This document shows positions 18,284-27,829 of a stretch of 64,000 nt of DNA, one piece after another. How positions within the stretch are numbered: the first letter of the stretch is position 1; every line of letters begins with the position of its first letter. Where the stretch lies: assembly GCA_944326115.1 (NCBI GenBank), contig CALVCQ010000004.1, forward strand, positions 1 to 64,000, written 5' to 3'. A model generated the notes under the pieces. The model was given only the letters and a program-made list of their open reading frames with translations, ran no database searches and was not told the origin of the DNA. Origin of the DNA: Candidatus Gastranaerophilales bacterium (GTDB lineage Bacteria > Cyanobacteriota > Vampirovibrionia > Gastranaerophilales > Gastranaerophilaceae). Position numbers and translations under genes: made by a program.

Positions 18284-19191
18284 TGAGTGTATTGAATCTG
18301 CTTAACAATTCAACACTGCGGCTGATAACAGGTGTTTTAATAGGTTTTTTCGTACTCGGATGCGTCATTGCCGGCGGGATTCCTTTAATGCTGCTCGTTA
18401 TGTTTGTCGCTTATATCGGCTCTAAAGAGTATGTTGATATTTTAAAGAAAAAGGGGTTCAGACCATTTTTGCACTTGATTTTAGTTGCTGATATATGTTT
18501 TGTAATATTAACGGCGCTAAAAAGGTATGATCTTGTACCGGTTGTACTTACTATCGGAACAATTGGCGCCTTTACTCTTGTGCTGTGTAAAGGCAGACAG
18601 CCATATATTGCGAATGTTGCAACTACAGTATTGGGCTTTATCTACGGCGGATGGCTGCCCTGTTATGTAATTTTGTTAAGACAATTAAATCAGGATTCTC
18701 TGGGCTTTTTCACAATCAAAATGTGTTCCGGTCTTGGCTTTTTAGTACTATTGTTTTTTACAATACTTGTGACAGATGTCGGTGCCTATGTATGCGGTTC
18801 CAAGTTTGGTAAAACACCGCTTGCACCTGTAGTCAGCCCCAAAAAGACAGTGGAAGGCTCTGTCGGAGGAACAATTCTTGCAATTATTACAGCTATGATT
18901 ATAGGATGGTTAATACACATAGAATGGTATCAGTCGCTTATTGCCGGTTTTTTGATAACTCTTTTCGCACAGGTGGGTGATTTAGCGGAATCATTGATAA
19001 AAAGAGATGCGGGAGTAAAAGATTCGGGCAATTCTCTTCCGGGGCACGGCGGTTTTTTAGACAGAGCTGACAGTTATTTATTCAGCACGCCTGTTGCATA
19101 TTTTTACTTCAATTATTTTGTTGTAAGTGACCAGCTTACAATTGATTTCATAAGTTTTGCCAGAAAGGCGCTGCATGCAGTCGGACTGTAG
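18283..19191 (+). CDS. cdsA: Phosphatidate cytidylyltransferase
   Basis: Makes CDP-diacylglycerol from phosphatidate and CTP in the cytoplasmic membrane. About eight hydrophobic segments are visible. The family signature lies in two places: SPKKTVEGSVGG near 185-196 and VKDSGNSLPGHGGFLDRADS near 245-264, which carries the metal-binding Asp residues. Length of 302 residues is a little above the usual 270-290. The start is GTG at 18283. uppS, often found just upstream in this operon type, is absent. Confidence 0.95.
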   Translation: MSVLNLLNNSTLRLITGVLIGFFVLGCVIAGGIPLMLLVMFVAYIGSKEYVDILKKKGFRPFLHLILVADICFVILTALKRYDLVPVVLTIGTIGAFTLVLCKGRQPYIANVATTVLGFIYGGWLPCYVILLRQLNQDSLGFFTIKMCSGLGFLVLLFFTILVTDVGAYVCGSKFGKTPLAPVVSPKKTVEGSVGGTILAIITAMIIGWLIHIEWYQSLIAGFLITLFAQVGDLAESLIKRDAGVKDSGNSLPGHGGFLDRADSYLFSTPVAYFYFNYFVVSDQLTIDFISFARKALHAVGL

Positions 19192-19903
19192 TGAACAGGA
19201 TTTATATAAATTTATTTGCGAACTTGGATTTAAAGATTTCTCTTTAGATTTAATCAATATTGCATTTACGCACAGTTCTTACACAAAAGAGCACGATGAA
19301 AGTTATTTAAAATGCTATGAAAGATTGGAATTTTTGGGCGACGCCGTTTTAAAAATGGCAGTTACGGATTATTTATACAAAAATTACCCGGAATCACACG
19401 AAGGAGAACTTACGAAAATTCGGTCTATAATTGTCAGTGATGAAATTTTATTCCATGTTGCACAAAAATTGGATATAGAACGATTTATAAAAGTAAGCAA
19501 AGCAGAAGAAAAGTGCGGCGGCAAAAAACTTGAATCAATACAGGCGTGTGTGATGGAAGCAATGTTTGGAGCATTATATCTTTCTTCTGATAAAAACAGT
19601 CTGTATTCTTTTATAATTAACAATTTACAACAATATATTAAAGACATAGCAGACAACAAAACAGTCTACAATGCCAAAGCTGTTTTACAGGAATATACAC
19701 AGGGAATCAATAAAATGTTACCTGAATACACTCTTGTGGAAGAAAAAGGTGCAGCACACAATAAAACCTTTTATATACAGGTATCTTATAACGGAGAAAT
19801 ACTTGCAGTTGCAGACGGAAAGACAAAAAAACAAGCAGAACAGCAGGCTGCATTCATTGCGTGCAAAAAAATTGGAATTATAAAGGAAAATACTGATGAG
19901 TAA
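19175..19903 (+). CDS. rnc: Ribonuclease III
   Basis: Double-strand-specific endoribonuclease for rRNA and mRNA processing. ATG 19175 has GAAAGG six bases upstream and is preferred to TTG 19157; it begins inside the end of cdsA. The catalytic signature ERLEFLGDAVL is at 49-59, with the second acidic cluster EAMFGALYL near 120. A dsRNA-binding domain occupies roughly 155-238. It overlaps rpe by 8 bases. Confidence 0.96.
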   Translation: MQSDCSEQDLYKFICELGFKDFSLDLINIAFTHSSYTKEHDESYLKCYERLEFLGDAVLKMAVTDYLYKNYPESHEGELTKIRSIIVSDEILFHVAQKLDIERFIKVSKAEEKCGGKKLESIQACVMEAMFGALYLSSDKNSLYSFIINNLQQYIKDIADNKTVYNAKAVLQEYTQGINKMLPEYTLVEEKGAAHNKTFYIQVSYNGEILAVADGKTKKQAEQQAAFIACKKIGIIKENTDE

Positions 19904-20543
19904 GATTATTGTATCACCTTCAATTTTATCGGCAGATTTTGCAAATCTTGGCAAAGATGTAAAAACACTGCAAGACAACGGCGCCGACTGGATACATATT
20001 GATGTAATGGATGGTCATTTTGTACCTAACTTAACCATAGGAGCGCCTGTTGTAAAAGCAATAAAACCTTATTGCAATATTCCGCTTGATGTGCATCTTA
20101 TGATAGATAATCCTCAAAACTATATTGAAGACTTTGTTAAAGCAGGAGCCGACATAATAACATTTCATTATGAAGCAGCAAAAGATTTAACTGAAGATAT
20201 TATAAATAATATAAAATCACATAATATACTTGTAGGTCTTTCTATCAAACCATCTACTGCGCCTCAGGAAATTTTAAAATATCTCATAATGGTTGATATG
20301 GTGCTCGTAATGACTGTTGAGCCAGGTTTTGGCGGACAACAATTTATGAAAGATTGTTCTGATAAGATACCTGTTATCAGACAAAATGCGCCTGAAAATT
20401 TGATTATTCAGGTTGACGGCGGTATCAATAAAGAAACAGCTCAAATTTGTAAAAAATTGGGCGCAAATTCACTCGTGGCAGGCTCGTATATATTCAAGTC
20501 AGCAAATACTGAAGAAGCAATAAGTTCTTTAAAAATCATTTAA
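19896..20543 (+). CDS. rpe: Ribulose-phosphate 3-epimerase
   Basis: Interconverts ribulose-5-phosphate and xylulose-5-phosphate in the pentose phosphate pathway. TIM-barrel signatures are present: PSILSADF at 8-15, HIDVMDGHFVPN (metal His/Asp) near 32-43, DVHLMI near 64-69, and VEPGFGGQ near 142-149. 215 residues is normal. It ends the pyrH operon, and its stop overlaps the convergent gcvPA stop by 4 bases with no room for a terminator between them. Confidence 0.96.
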   Translation: MSKIIVSPSILSADFANLGKDVKTLQDNGADWIHIDVMDGHFVPNLTIGAPVVKAIKPYCNIPLDVHLMIDNPQNYIEDFVKAGADIITFHYEAAKDLTEDIINNIKSHNILVGLSIKPSTAPQEILKYLIMVDMVLVMTVEPGFGGQQFMKDCSDKIPVIRQNAPENLIIQVDGGINKETAQICKKLGANSLVAGSYIFKSANTEEAISSLKII

Positions 20544-21793
20544 ACCGCAAAATACTCATAGTTGTCAATTTCTTCATCCGTATTCATTTCTGTAACGCAG
20601 ACAAGAACTCTGGTGTTATCAAGTTTAATTCCTCCCAGAATATTATTTTCTTTTAAATTAGACAAAAATTCATCTGAATTTTTTACTTTAAGAACAAATT
20701 CATTAAAGAAATTTTGAGACTGAAGTTCAAAACCTTTATCCATAAGTTTTTCTGCCAGTTTGTGCGCATTAGCTGCACTCAATAAAGCAGCCTGTCTAAT
20801 GCCCTTATACCCCAGTAAAGATAGATATACAGTAGTTTGCAGTGCAATAAGAGCCTGATTGGAGCAAATATTACTCGTTGCCTTTTCTCTTCTTATATGC
20901 TGCTCTCTTGTTTGAAGAGTAAGACAAAAAGCTTGATTTCCGAATTTATCTACAGTTCTGCCAACGATTCTGCCGGGAATTTGTCTTTTGTATTTATCTA
21001 AACATGCGAAATAAGCCCCGTATGGACCGCCAAAAGACAAAGTATTACCTGCCGGCTGTAAATTTCCGACCATAATATCACACACAGGCGGTTCTATTAC
21101 CGATAAAGGCAGCAAATCGCAGCAGCATATAAGTAAAGTTTTATCATCATTAATCTTTTCTTTTAATTTTTCTACATCATGTATTGCACCGAAATAATCC
21201 GGCGTTTGTAAAAGTACACAAGCAGTATCAGAATCAATTACAGATAAATTATCCGATATTTCAATATTCGCTGCCTGTGCATAAGTTTTTATGACTTGAT
21301 GATATTGAGGATTTACTCTCGGACAGACAAGAGCTTTCTTTCTTCCCGTAACTCTTACTGCAGTCAAAACAGCTTCTGCACAAGCAGTTGCCGCATCATA
21401 CATTGAAGCATTAGAGACATCCATATTCGTAAGATTACAAATCATAGTCTGATACTCATAAATGGCTTGCAGAGTTCCCTGAGATATTTCTGCCTGATAT
21501 GGTGTATATGCTGTATTGAATTCAAATCGGGACGCAATTTGAGATACTGCAGCAGGAATAAAATGTCTTTGTGCTCCTCCGCCAAGAAATGATGAATATT
21601 GAGTTTTATTGCTCTGTGCAAGTCTTTTTATTTCATTTACGGTTTCTAATTCTGAATACGGTTTGGGCAGGTTTAAACCGTTTATTTTTATATTTTCAGG
21701 TAGACTTTGATATAAGTCATCCAGTGACATTAAACCAATTGAAGAAAGCATTTCTTCTCTTTCTTCAGGAGTATGTGATTCAAAATTAATCAT
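20540..21793 (-). CDS. gcvPA: Glycine dehydrogenase (decarboxylating) subunit 1
   Basis: The N-terminal half of the two-subunit P-protein of the glycine cleavage system. It forms the PLP enzyme with GcvPB, which carries the PLP lysine. Typical segments are SFLGGGAQRHFIPAAV near 68-83, TPYQAEISQGTLQAIYEYQT near 96-115, and the Gly-rich MVGNLQPAGNTLSFGGPYGAYF near 242-263. 417 residues is slightly short of the common 440-450. It follows gcvH by 1 base. gcvPB is not downstream, where it would usually be; rpe converges instead. Confidence 0.94.
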   Translation of the reverse strand: MINFESHTPEEREEMLSSIGLMSLDDLYQSLPENIKINGLNLPKPYSELETVNEIKRLAQSNKTQYSSFLGGGAQRHFIPAAVSQIASRFEFNTAYTPYQAEISQGTLQAIYEYQTMICNLTNMDVSNASMYDAATACAEAVLTAVRVTGRKKALVCPRVNPQYHQVIKTYAQAANIEISDNLSVIDSDTACVLLQTPDYFGAIHDVEKLKEKINDDKTLLICCCDLLPLSVIEPPVCDIMVGNLQPAGNTLSFGGPYGAYFACLDKYKRQIPGRIVGRTVDKFGNQAFCLTLQTREQHIRREKATSNICSNQALIALQTTVYLSLLGYKGIRQAALLSAANAHKLAEKLMDKGFELQSQNFFNEFVLKVKNSDEFLSNLKENNILGGIKLDNTRVLVCVTEMNTDEEIDNYEYFAV

Positions 21794-21794
21794 A

Positions 21795-22178
21795 TCATTC
21801 TATTTCTTCTTTATAATCATTATATTCAAGCAAATCACCAGAATCAGCCTGAGCATCATCAGCTTCAATTTTTACAAGCCAACCGTCCGCATAAGGACTG
21901 TCATTTAAAATTTCAGGCGATTCTACAAGTTTTTCATTTACTTCGATTATCCGACCTGTAACAGGCATATAAATTTCAGAAGCAGCTTTTACAGATTCGA
22001 CGGTTGCAAATACTTCACCCTTGGTAAAATGAGAACCTGCTTCAGGCAGCTCGATAAAAACTATATCGCCAAGCTGTTCAACTGCATAATCTGTAAGCCC
22101 TACATTATAACTGCCGTTTTCTTTTTCAAGTAAATACTCATGGCTTTTTGAACATAAAATACCTTCAGGCACAATCAT
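21795..22178 (-). CDS. gcvH: Glycine cleavage system H protein
   Basis: The lipoyl-carrying shuttle protein of glycine cleavage. The lipoylated lysine is Lys64 in ATVESVKAASEIYMP. 127 residues, usual length, ending in an acidic tail. AAGGAG lies upstream of the ATG. It sits between gcvT and gcvPA in one minus-strand operon. Confidence 0.97.
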   Translation of the reverse strand: MIVPEGILCSKSHEYLLEKENGSYNVGLTDYAVEQLGDIVFIELPEAGSHFTKGEVFATVESVKAASEIYMPVTGRIIEVNEKLVESPEILNDSPYADGWLVKIEADDAQADSGDLLEYNDYKEEIE

Positions 22179-22205
22179 TATCGTTTTCTCCTTTATTTTA
22201 ATTGT

Positions 22206-23321
22206 TTATGTCTGATTACTGTTTTTGTAATTTTTATGAACAAAAGGTCTTTTAACAACTTTTGCTTTATATAATTTATTTCTTACCATAATTTGTATCT
22301 CGGAGTCCAGACTTATATTATATTTTGTATCAACATATCCCATGCCGATATTTTTGTCCAGCGTAGGCGAATAACCTCCGCTTGTGACAACTCCGGCAGG
22401 TTCATTGTTATAATAAATAGCATATTCATGTCTTGGTATAGCTCTTTCTGTCATAATAAAGCCAATAAGTTTTTTGGGGCATCCATTTTTAATCTGTTCA
22501 GTTATAATATTTTTTCCGTTATAATCTTCTGCTTTATTAACGGATACAGACCATTTTAGACCTGCTTCCACCGGTGTTGTCTTTTCATTCAAGTCATTGC
22601 CGTAAAGCATAAGAGCTGCTTCTAAACGCAAAGAATCACGTGCACCGAGACCGATGGGTTTTAGATGATATTCTCCACCCGCCTCAAATAATATATTCCA
22701 TAAATCCATTGCATATTCATTTTTTACAATAAATTCAAATCCGTCTTCGCCGGTATAACCTGTTCTGGAAACAAATAAAGGAATATGTTTTATTTGTTTC
22801 ATTACAATATTAAAGAATTCCGGCTGCTCATCCGTATTCAAGCCAGCTTTTTCCAGTATCTTGCAGGCATCAGGTCCCTGCAGAGCCAGCATAGAATATT
22901 CATCGGATTTATTTTCGATAGTAACTTTAAAATCTGCTTTATTTACTAAAAACCATGAATAATCTTTTTGGATATTCGATGCATTTACTATTATCAAATA
23001 ATCATTATCTTCTAATCTGTATATTATTAAATCATCAATCAATCCCCCGTTTACATCCGGAAGCTGGCAGTATACAGCTTTATTTACAGCCAATTTTGAA
23101 ATATCCTGGGGAACAATTTTTTGCAGAAAATCCAGCGAATTCTCACCTGATACAAAGACCTGTCCCATATGGGAAACATCAAAGAGTCCTGCCGAATTTC
23201 TGACGGATTTATGTTCAGCGATTATACTTGTATACTGAACCGGCATGTCCCATCCGCCGAATTCTACAATTTTTGCACCAAGCTCAAGATGCTTTTGATA
23301 AAAGACAGTCCTCTTACCCAT
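22206..23321 (-). CDS. gcvT: Aminomethyltransferase (glycine cleavage T protein)
   Basis: Transfers the methylene group from H-protein-bound aminomethyl to tetrahydrofolate. Visible family segments are HLELGAKIVEFGGWDMPVQY near 10-29, VRNSAGLFDVSHMGQ near 40-54, and SRTGYTGEDGFE near 195-206. The C-terminal barrel contains TSGGYSPTLDKNIGMGYV. 371 residues, normal. First gene of the gcv operon. The 113-base upstream gap shows no room or motif for a glycine riboswitch. Confidence 0.96.
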   Translation of the reverse strand: MGKRTVFYQKHLELGAKIVEFGGWDMPVQYTSIIAEHKSVRNSAGLFDVSHMGQVFVSGENSLDFLQKIVPQDISKLAVNKAVYCQLPDVNGGLIDDLIIYRLEDNDYLIIVNASNIQKDYSWFLVNKADFKVTIENKSDEYSMLALQGPDACKILEKAGLNTDEQPEFFNIVMKQIKHIPLFVSRTGYTGEDGFEFIVKNEYAMDLWNILFEAGGEYHLKPIGLGARDSLRLEAALMLYGNDLNEKTTPVEAGLKWSVSVNKAEDYNGKNIITEQIKNGCPKKLIGFIMTERAIPRHEYAIYYNNEPAGVVTSGGYSPTLDKNIGMGYVDTKYNISLDSEIQIMVRNKLYKAKVVKRPFVHKNYKNSNQT

Positions 23322-23434
23322 ATTTGCCTCGCCTTAAAATATCAAAACATATAATATTAGTTTTAGATTATTTTTATAAGAGTGTCAAGGTTGTGTATTA
23401 ATGAATTTTTTATTGAACATGCATCTTTAATAAT

Positions 23435-24352
23435 CTAATTTGCATTTACATTAATCATTCTGTTTATAGCAAATCTTGCTTTTTGGGCGATTGTTTCATC
23501 TACATTCACTTCATATTCATTATTTAATAATGAACGGTAAATATCCTCAAGATGAAACAGCTTCATACTTTTGCAAACAGCATTATCGTTTATCAGGACA
23601 AACTCTTTATCCTGACAATCACGCCGTAATCTATCTACTACACCTTTTTCGGTAACTATTATAAATTTTTTCAAAGAGCTCTCCTTCACTGCTTTAATAA
23701 TGGCAGTAGTCGAGCCGACAAAATCAGCAAGTGCAGTTACTTCTTTTGTACATTCCGGATGAATCATTATTCCGGCATCAGGGTGTAGTATTTTCTGTCT
23801 TTTTATATCTCCGACGGTTATATTGTGATGTATAGGACAATACCCCGGGTATGTAATCACTTCAACTCCGTCAAGCTGAGATTCAACATAAGAGCCCAGA
23901 TTTTTATCAGGAACAAACAATACTTTGGGAGAATTTAATGATTTCACAACATTGACAGCATTAGCACTTGTACAGCAAATATCTGATTCCGACTTTACTT
24001 CTGCTGCAGAGTTTACATAACAGACCACAGGAATATCCGGATATTTTGATTTGAAATCTCTTAACTGCAAAAGATTAATTTTGTCTGCCATATCACAGCC
24101 AGCAGATAAAGAAGGCAAAAGAACCTTCTTTTGGGGTGACAGAATTTTTGCTGTTTCTGCCATAAAATACACACCGGCAAAAACAATAACGTCAGCATCA
24201 GTTTTTGCAGCCTGACGGCTCAAATACAAAGAATCACCTGAAAAATCTGCAATTTCATCTATTTCCAGGTTTTGATAAGTATGTGCAAGTACTATTGCAT
24301 TTTTTTCTTTCTTTAAATTATTAATTTTTGATATTAAATCTTTTTGTTCCAT
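23435..24352 (-). CDS. nadA: Quinolinate synthase
   Basis: Condenses iminoaspartate and dihydroxyacetone phosphate to quinolinate in NAD synthesis. It is a [4Fe-4S] enzyme. Three Cys at 86, 172 and 260 have spacing matching the cluster ligands of characterised NadA proteins. Conserved segments include AHTYQN at 23-28 and DKNLGSYV near 149-156. 305 residues corresponds to the compact form. nadB and nadC are not adjacent; it follows the MarC gene by 2 bases. Confidence 0.95.
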   Translation of the reverse strand: MEQKDLISKINNLKKEKNAIVLAHTYQNLEIDEIADFSGDSLYLSRQAAKTDADVIVFAGVYFMAETAKILSPQKKVLLPSLSAGCDMADKINLLQLRDFKSKYPDIPVVCYVNSAAEVKSESDICCTSANAVNVVKSLNSPKVLFVPDKNLGSYVESQLDGVEVITYPGYCPIHHNITVGDIKRQKILHPDAGIMIHPECTKEVTALADFVGSTTAIIKAVKESSLKKFIIVTEKGVVDRLRRDCQDKEFVLINDNAVCKSMKLFHLEDIYRSLLNNEYEVNVDETIAQKARFAINRMINVNAN

Positions 24353-24354
24353 CT

Positions 24355-24999
24355 CTAAGACCTTGCACTTTTAATTATTTCAATTAATCCTGTCATAAGA
24401 AACTCACAGGACATTGCCGCAAGCAGTATGCCAACAATTCTGTTTATAACACTAACGCCTGTTTTTCCGAGAATTTTGCTGACTTTAGAAGCAAATTTTA
24501 AAATCAACCAGCAAACAACAAGATTGAAAAACAATGCAGCGATAATTAACGATCTGTCAATAACATCACCCTGAGCATTTTTCATGCAAATAGTCAGCAT
24601 TGTAATTGTAGCCGGACCTGACAACAAAGGAATAGCAAGCGGAAATACAGAAATATCAGTCCTTTTCATTGACTCTTTGCGCTCTTCTTTATTTTCATTA
24701 TTCATGGCTGGTTCAGGATTTCCAAGCACCAGATCTATAGCCATAATCAATAACAAAATACCGCCTGCGATTTTTAATGCAGTCAAGCTAATACCTAATA
24801 AGTCCAGAACAACAGAACCTGTGTATGCAAAAAATATAAGGATAAAAAAGGCTATAACAATGGCTTTATTCATCATAATATTACGCCATTTGTCTTTAGT
24901 ATGAGCAGTCAAGGCAATAAAGACAGGAGCAAGTCCAATTGCATCCAATGTGACAAACAGTTTAGAAAAATAGCTTATAAAAGAATGAAGATGTTCCAA
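24355..24999 (-). CDS. MarC family integral membrane protein
   Basis: A six-helix membrane protein of the MarC/YchE family. Typical are FVTLDAIGLAPVFIALT near 15-31 and FPLAIPLLSGPATITML near 119-135. The transport role of this family is unsettled; early antibiotic-resistance naming is not supported. It is 214 residues long and shares a transcription unit with nadA downstream. Confidence 0.9.
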   Translation of the reverse strand: MEHLHSFISYFSKLFVTLDAIGLAPVFIALTAHTKDKWRNIMMNKAIVIAFFILIFFAYTGSVVLDLLGISLTALKIAGGILLLIMAIDLVLGNPEPAMNNENKEERKESMKRTDISVFPLAIPLLSGPATITMLTICMKNAQGDVIDRSLIIAALFFNLVVCWLILKFASKVSKILGKTGVSVINRIVGILLAAMSCEFLMTGLIEIIKSARS

Positions 25000-25099
25000 A
25001 TTTTATCCTTTCATATACAGAGTGTTATTATTATACAGGAAACAAATGTTTGAAGTTATTAAGATATTGTAAATATTTTTGCGCAAAATATTTTATATC

Positions 25100-26374
25100 T
25101 CACTGAACTGATTCCATAAGAGATAAAAATTCCGGAAAAGATATATCAACCCATTGAAAATCATTTATTAAGACATGCTTGCTGCACACAAGTCCTGCGG
25201 TATAAAGACTCATTGCCAGCCTGTGATCGTGATAGCATTCAACTTCACAACCACCGGTAAGTTGTGTTTTTCCTTCTACAATAAAACCGTCACGTGTTTC
25301 TTCAATATTGACGCCTATTTTCTTTAATTCTGATACAAGACATTTTATCCTGTCAGATTCTTTATTTCTTAAATCTCCGGCATCTTTTACAACAGTTGTA
25401 CCGCTTGCCTGCGTAGCTGCCACCGCAATAACAGGAAGTTCATCTATCAGTCTCGGTATAATTTCACCTTCAATTGTTACGGCTTTGAGTTCCGAAGTTC
25501 TTATCCTTATGTCTCCGACTTCTTCATTGCACTCGATTTTTTCATCAAGAATTTCTATTTCTGCCCCCATCTGATTCAAAACATCGATTATACCTGTCCG
25601 GGTCTGATTAAGTCCGATATTTCTCAGTATAACATCGGAGTTTGGAGTAATAGCAGCAGCAACCATAAAAAATGCAGCAGACGAAATATCCCCGCAAACA
25701 GATATGTTTTTCGGCTCTAATTTTGATCTTTTTATGCACACTGTGTTGCCATTTACTTTGATATCAGCACCAAGATATTCAAGCATTTTTTCTGTATGAT
25801 TTCTGGACACAAAAGGTTCTGTTACTCTGGTTTCGCCGTATGTGTTGAGTCCGGCAAGCAAAATGCAGGATTTTACCTGAGCAGATGCTATAGGAGTTTT
25901 GTAATCAATCGGAAAAAGCTCTTTGCCGAAGATTGTCAACGGGCTTTTAAAATCCTTATGCTTTATCTTTGCACCCATAAGCTCTAACGGGTTAATTATT
26001 CTTCTCATCGGGCGTTTAGAAAGACTCTCATCTCCGTATAACTCTGCTTCTATTTCCGGTCTTGAAGCAAGGATACCGGAAAACAAACGCATAGAAGTAC
26101 CAGAATTTCCGCAATCCAGCCTGTACAAATCTTTTTTGAAAGCGTTTTTAGAATCCACAACAAGATGCTTATCAGAAATAAATTCAGCCTCACAGCCAAG
26201 TGCTTTTATTATATTCAAAGTGCTTATACAATCTGCACCTGTAGAAAAATTGTTTATTTCAGCTTTCCCGCCCGTCAAAGCAAGAAGCATAGCACTCCTG
26301 TGACTTATTGATTTATCTGAAGGGATAACAATTTCGCCGTTTAGCCCCGACGATTTATTGACAGTTAAATTCAT
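25100..26374 (-). CDS. aroA: 3-phosphoshikimate 1-carboxyvinyltransferase (EPSP synthase)
   Basis: Sixth step of the shikimate pathway. Phosphate-binding SDKSISHRSAML lies at 18-29, DCGNSGTSMRL near 86-96, and the C-terminal ESDRIKCLVSELKKIG near 335-350. DHRLAMS near 382-388 is also typical. 424 residues, normal. It follows the symporter gene by 1 base. No other aro gene is in the window. Confidence 0.96.
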   Translation of the reverse strand: MNLTVNKSSGLNGEIVIPSDKSISHRSAMLLALTGGKAEINNFSTGADCISTLNIIKALGCEAEFISDKHLVVDSKNAFKKDLYRLDCGNSGTSMRLFSGILASRPEIEAELYGDESLSKRPMRRIINPLELMGAKIKHKDFKSPLTIFGKELFPIDYKTPIASAQVKSCILLAGLNTYGETRVTEPFVSRNHTEKMLEYLGADIKVNGNTVCIKRSKLEPKNISVCGDISSAAFFMVAAAITPNSDVILRNIGLNQTRTGIIDVLNQMGAEIEILDEKIECNEEVGDIRIRTSELKAVTIEGEIIPRLIDELPVIAVAATQASGTTVVKDAGDLRNKESDRIKCLVSELKKIGVNIEETRDGFIVEGKTQLTGGCEVECYHDHRLAMSLYTAGLVCSKHVLINDFQWVDISFPEFLSLMESVQ

Positions 26375-26375
26375 A

Positions 26376-27722
26376 TTAAATTATGTCTTTATAGGATTCT
26401 TCACTTGTCAGCATGTCATAGTTCAGTTCATTTTCATTATCCGCAATCACTGCCGTAACAACAGCATCTGATGTGATGTTTAGCATTGTTCTGAACATAT
26501 CAACTATTCTGTCCACTGCAAACAGGAAAGCAAAACCTTCTACCATTTGTGTTGGAGTCAATCCCAGTCCGTTTAATACCAGTGCAATAGTTATTATACC
26601 TCCGCCCGGGATACCTGCACATGTGCTTGATGCAACAATAGCGAGCACGGCTATCTGAAGAATCTGCAAAGGTTCTACACTAATTCCGTAAGCCTGCGTA
26701 AGAAATAATACTGCTATAACCTGAAACATAGCAGTAGCATCAAAGTTCAATGTAACACCCAGCGGTAAAACAAAGCTGCAGACCTTATGTGAAATACCTC
26801 TTTTTTCACAGCACGCAATTACAAGAGGCAATGTAGCAGAACTGCTTGCAGTACCGAAACCGACCATCATAGCTTCTGCAATTGCAGCAAAGAACAGTCT
26901 TACCGGCACTTTAGAAAATATTTTCATAATTATCGGATACACAACAAATAGCTGTATTGCAAAACCGATAAATATAGCAAGGAAGTATTTTGAAATACTC
27001 GAAAATACAGATATACCGAATGACGATATAGCTGTAGCTGTCAGTGCAAAGATACCGGGTGCGGCAAGATACATAATACCGTCCGTTACTTTCATTGTCG
27101 CAGCAAAAATCGATTCAAAGAAAGAAACAACCGGTCTGTTAATTTCGCCAACTTTGGCAAGCGCTATAGCAAATACCATAATAAATATGATTATAGGAAT
27201 CATTTCACCTTTGGATAGAGCTTCCATCGGATTAGCCGGAATCAGGTTTATTAGCAATTGAGAGAAATGTCCTTTTTGATCGGCTATAGCCTGACTTACA
27301 ATCTGTTGAGTTTCTACAGCGGATTCCTGACTGATAAAAGACTGTACACCATTGCCGGGATGTATCAGCCAGGCAAGAGTCAGACCTATTATTACAGCAG
27401 CTATGGAAATAATTGAATAATAGACAACCATTTTTATACCCAAAGCACCGAGCTGCTTATTATCACCTATACTGGAAATACCTATTACTATTGCGCTGAA
27501 TATCAACGGAATAATTACCATTTGAATAAGTCTTATAAAAGCCTGTCCTATGAAATTCAATATCCCGTATAATATGTTATAAACCGCTGTCGGTTCATGA
27601 GTAGCATTGTATGAATGCATTACAATACCGAGAATAATACCTGCAATCAAGCCCAAAAATATATGCCCGTTTCGTTTAATACCAAGCCCCAGAGCAATCA
27701 ATATCTGCATGTGTAATTTCAT
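26376..27722 (-). CDS. Dicarboxylate/amino acid:cation symporter (DAACS/SDF family)
   Basis: Secondary transporter of glutamate, aspartate or C4-dicarboxylates coupled to Na+ or H+. The Ser-rich re-entrant loop GTASSSATLPL is at about 290-300, and the second hairpin loop AGIPGGGI near 365-372 is intact. N-terminal helices include the LIQMVIIPLIFSAIVIGIS motif near 66-84. 448 residues. Substrate cannot be decided from sequence. It lies directly before aroA. Confidence 0.92.
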   Translation of the reverse strand: MKLHMQILIALGLGIKRNGHIFLGLIAGIILGIVMHSYNATHEPTAVYNILYGILNFIGQAFIRLIQMVIIPLIFSAIVIGISSIGDNKQLGALGIKMVVYYSIISIAAVIIGLTLAWLIHPGNGVQSFISQESAVETQQIVSQAIADQKGHFSQLLINLIPANPMEALSKGEMIPIIIFIMVFAIALAKVGEINRPVVSFFESIFAATMKVTDGIMYLAAPGIFALTATAISSFGISVFSSISKYFLAIFIGFAIQLFVVYPIIMKIFSKVPVRLFFAAIAEAMMVGFGTASSSATLPLVIACCEKRGISHKVCSFVLPLGVTLNFDATAMFQVIAVLFLTQAYGISVEPLQILQIAVLAIVASSTCAGIPGGGIITIALVLNGLGLTPTQMVEGFAFLFAVDRIVDMFRTMLNITSDAVVTAVIADNENELNYDMLTSEESYKDII

Positions 27723-27829
27723 AGTATTTCCTCTCTTACGTAAGATTATATTTTAGACAAGTATAGTTATTTTACTATTTTTTATAACACATGACAACAA
27801 TTCATATAGAGGATAAACAGGTAAAATAT

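Noticed and set aside
23322-23434. Glycine riboswitch upstream of gcvT
   Set aside because: The gap is only 113 bases and very AT-rich, with no tandem aptamer-like structure.
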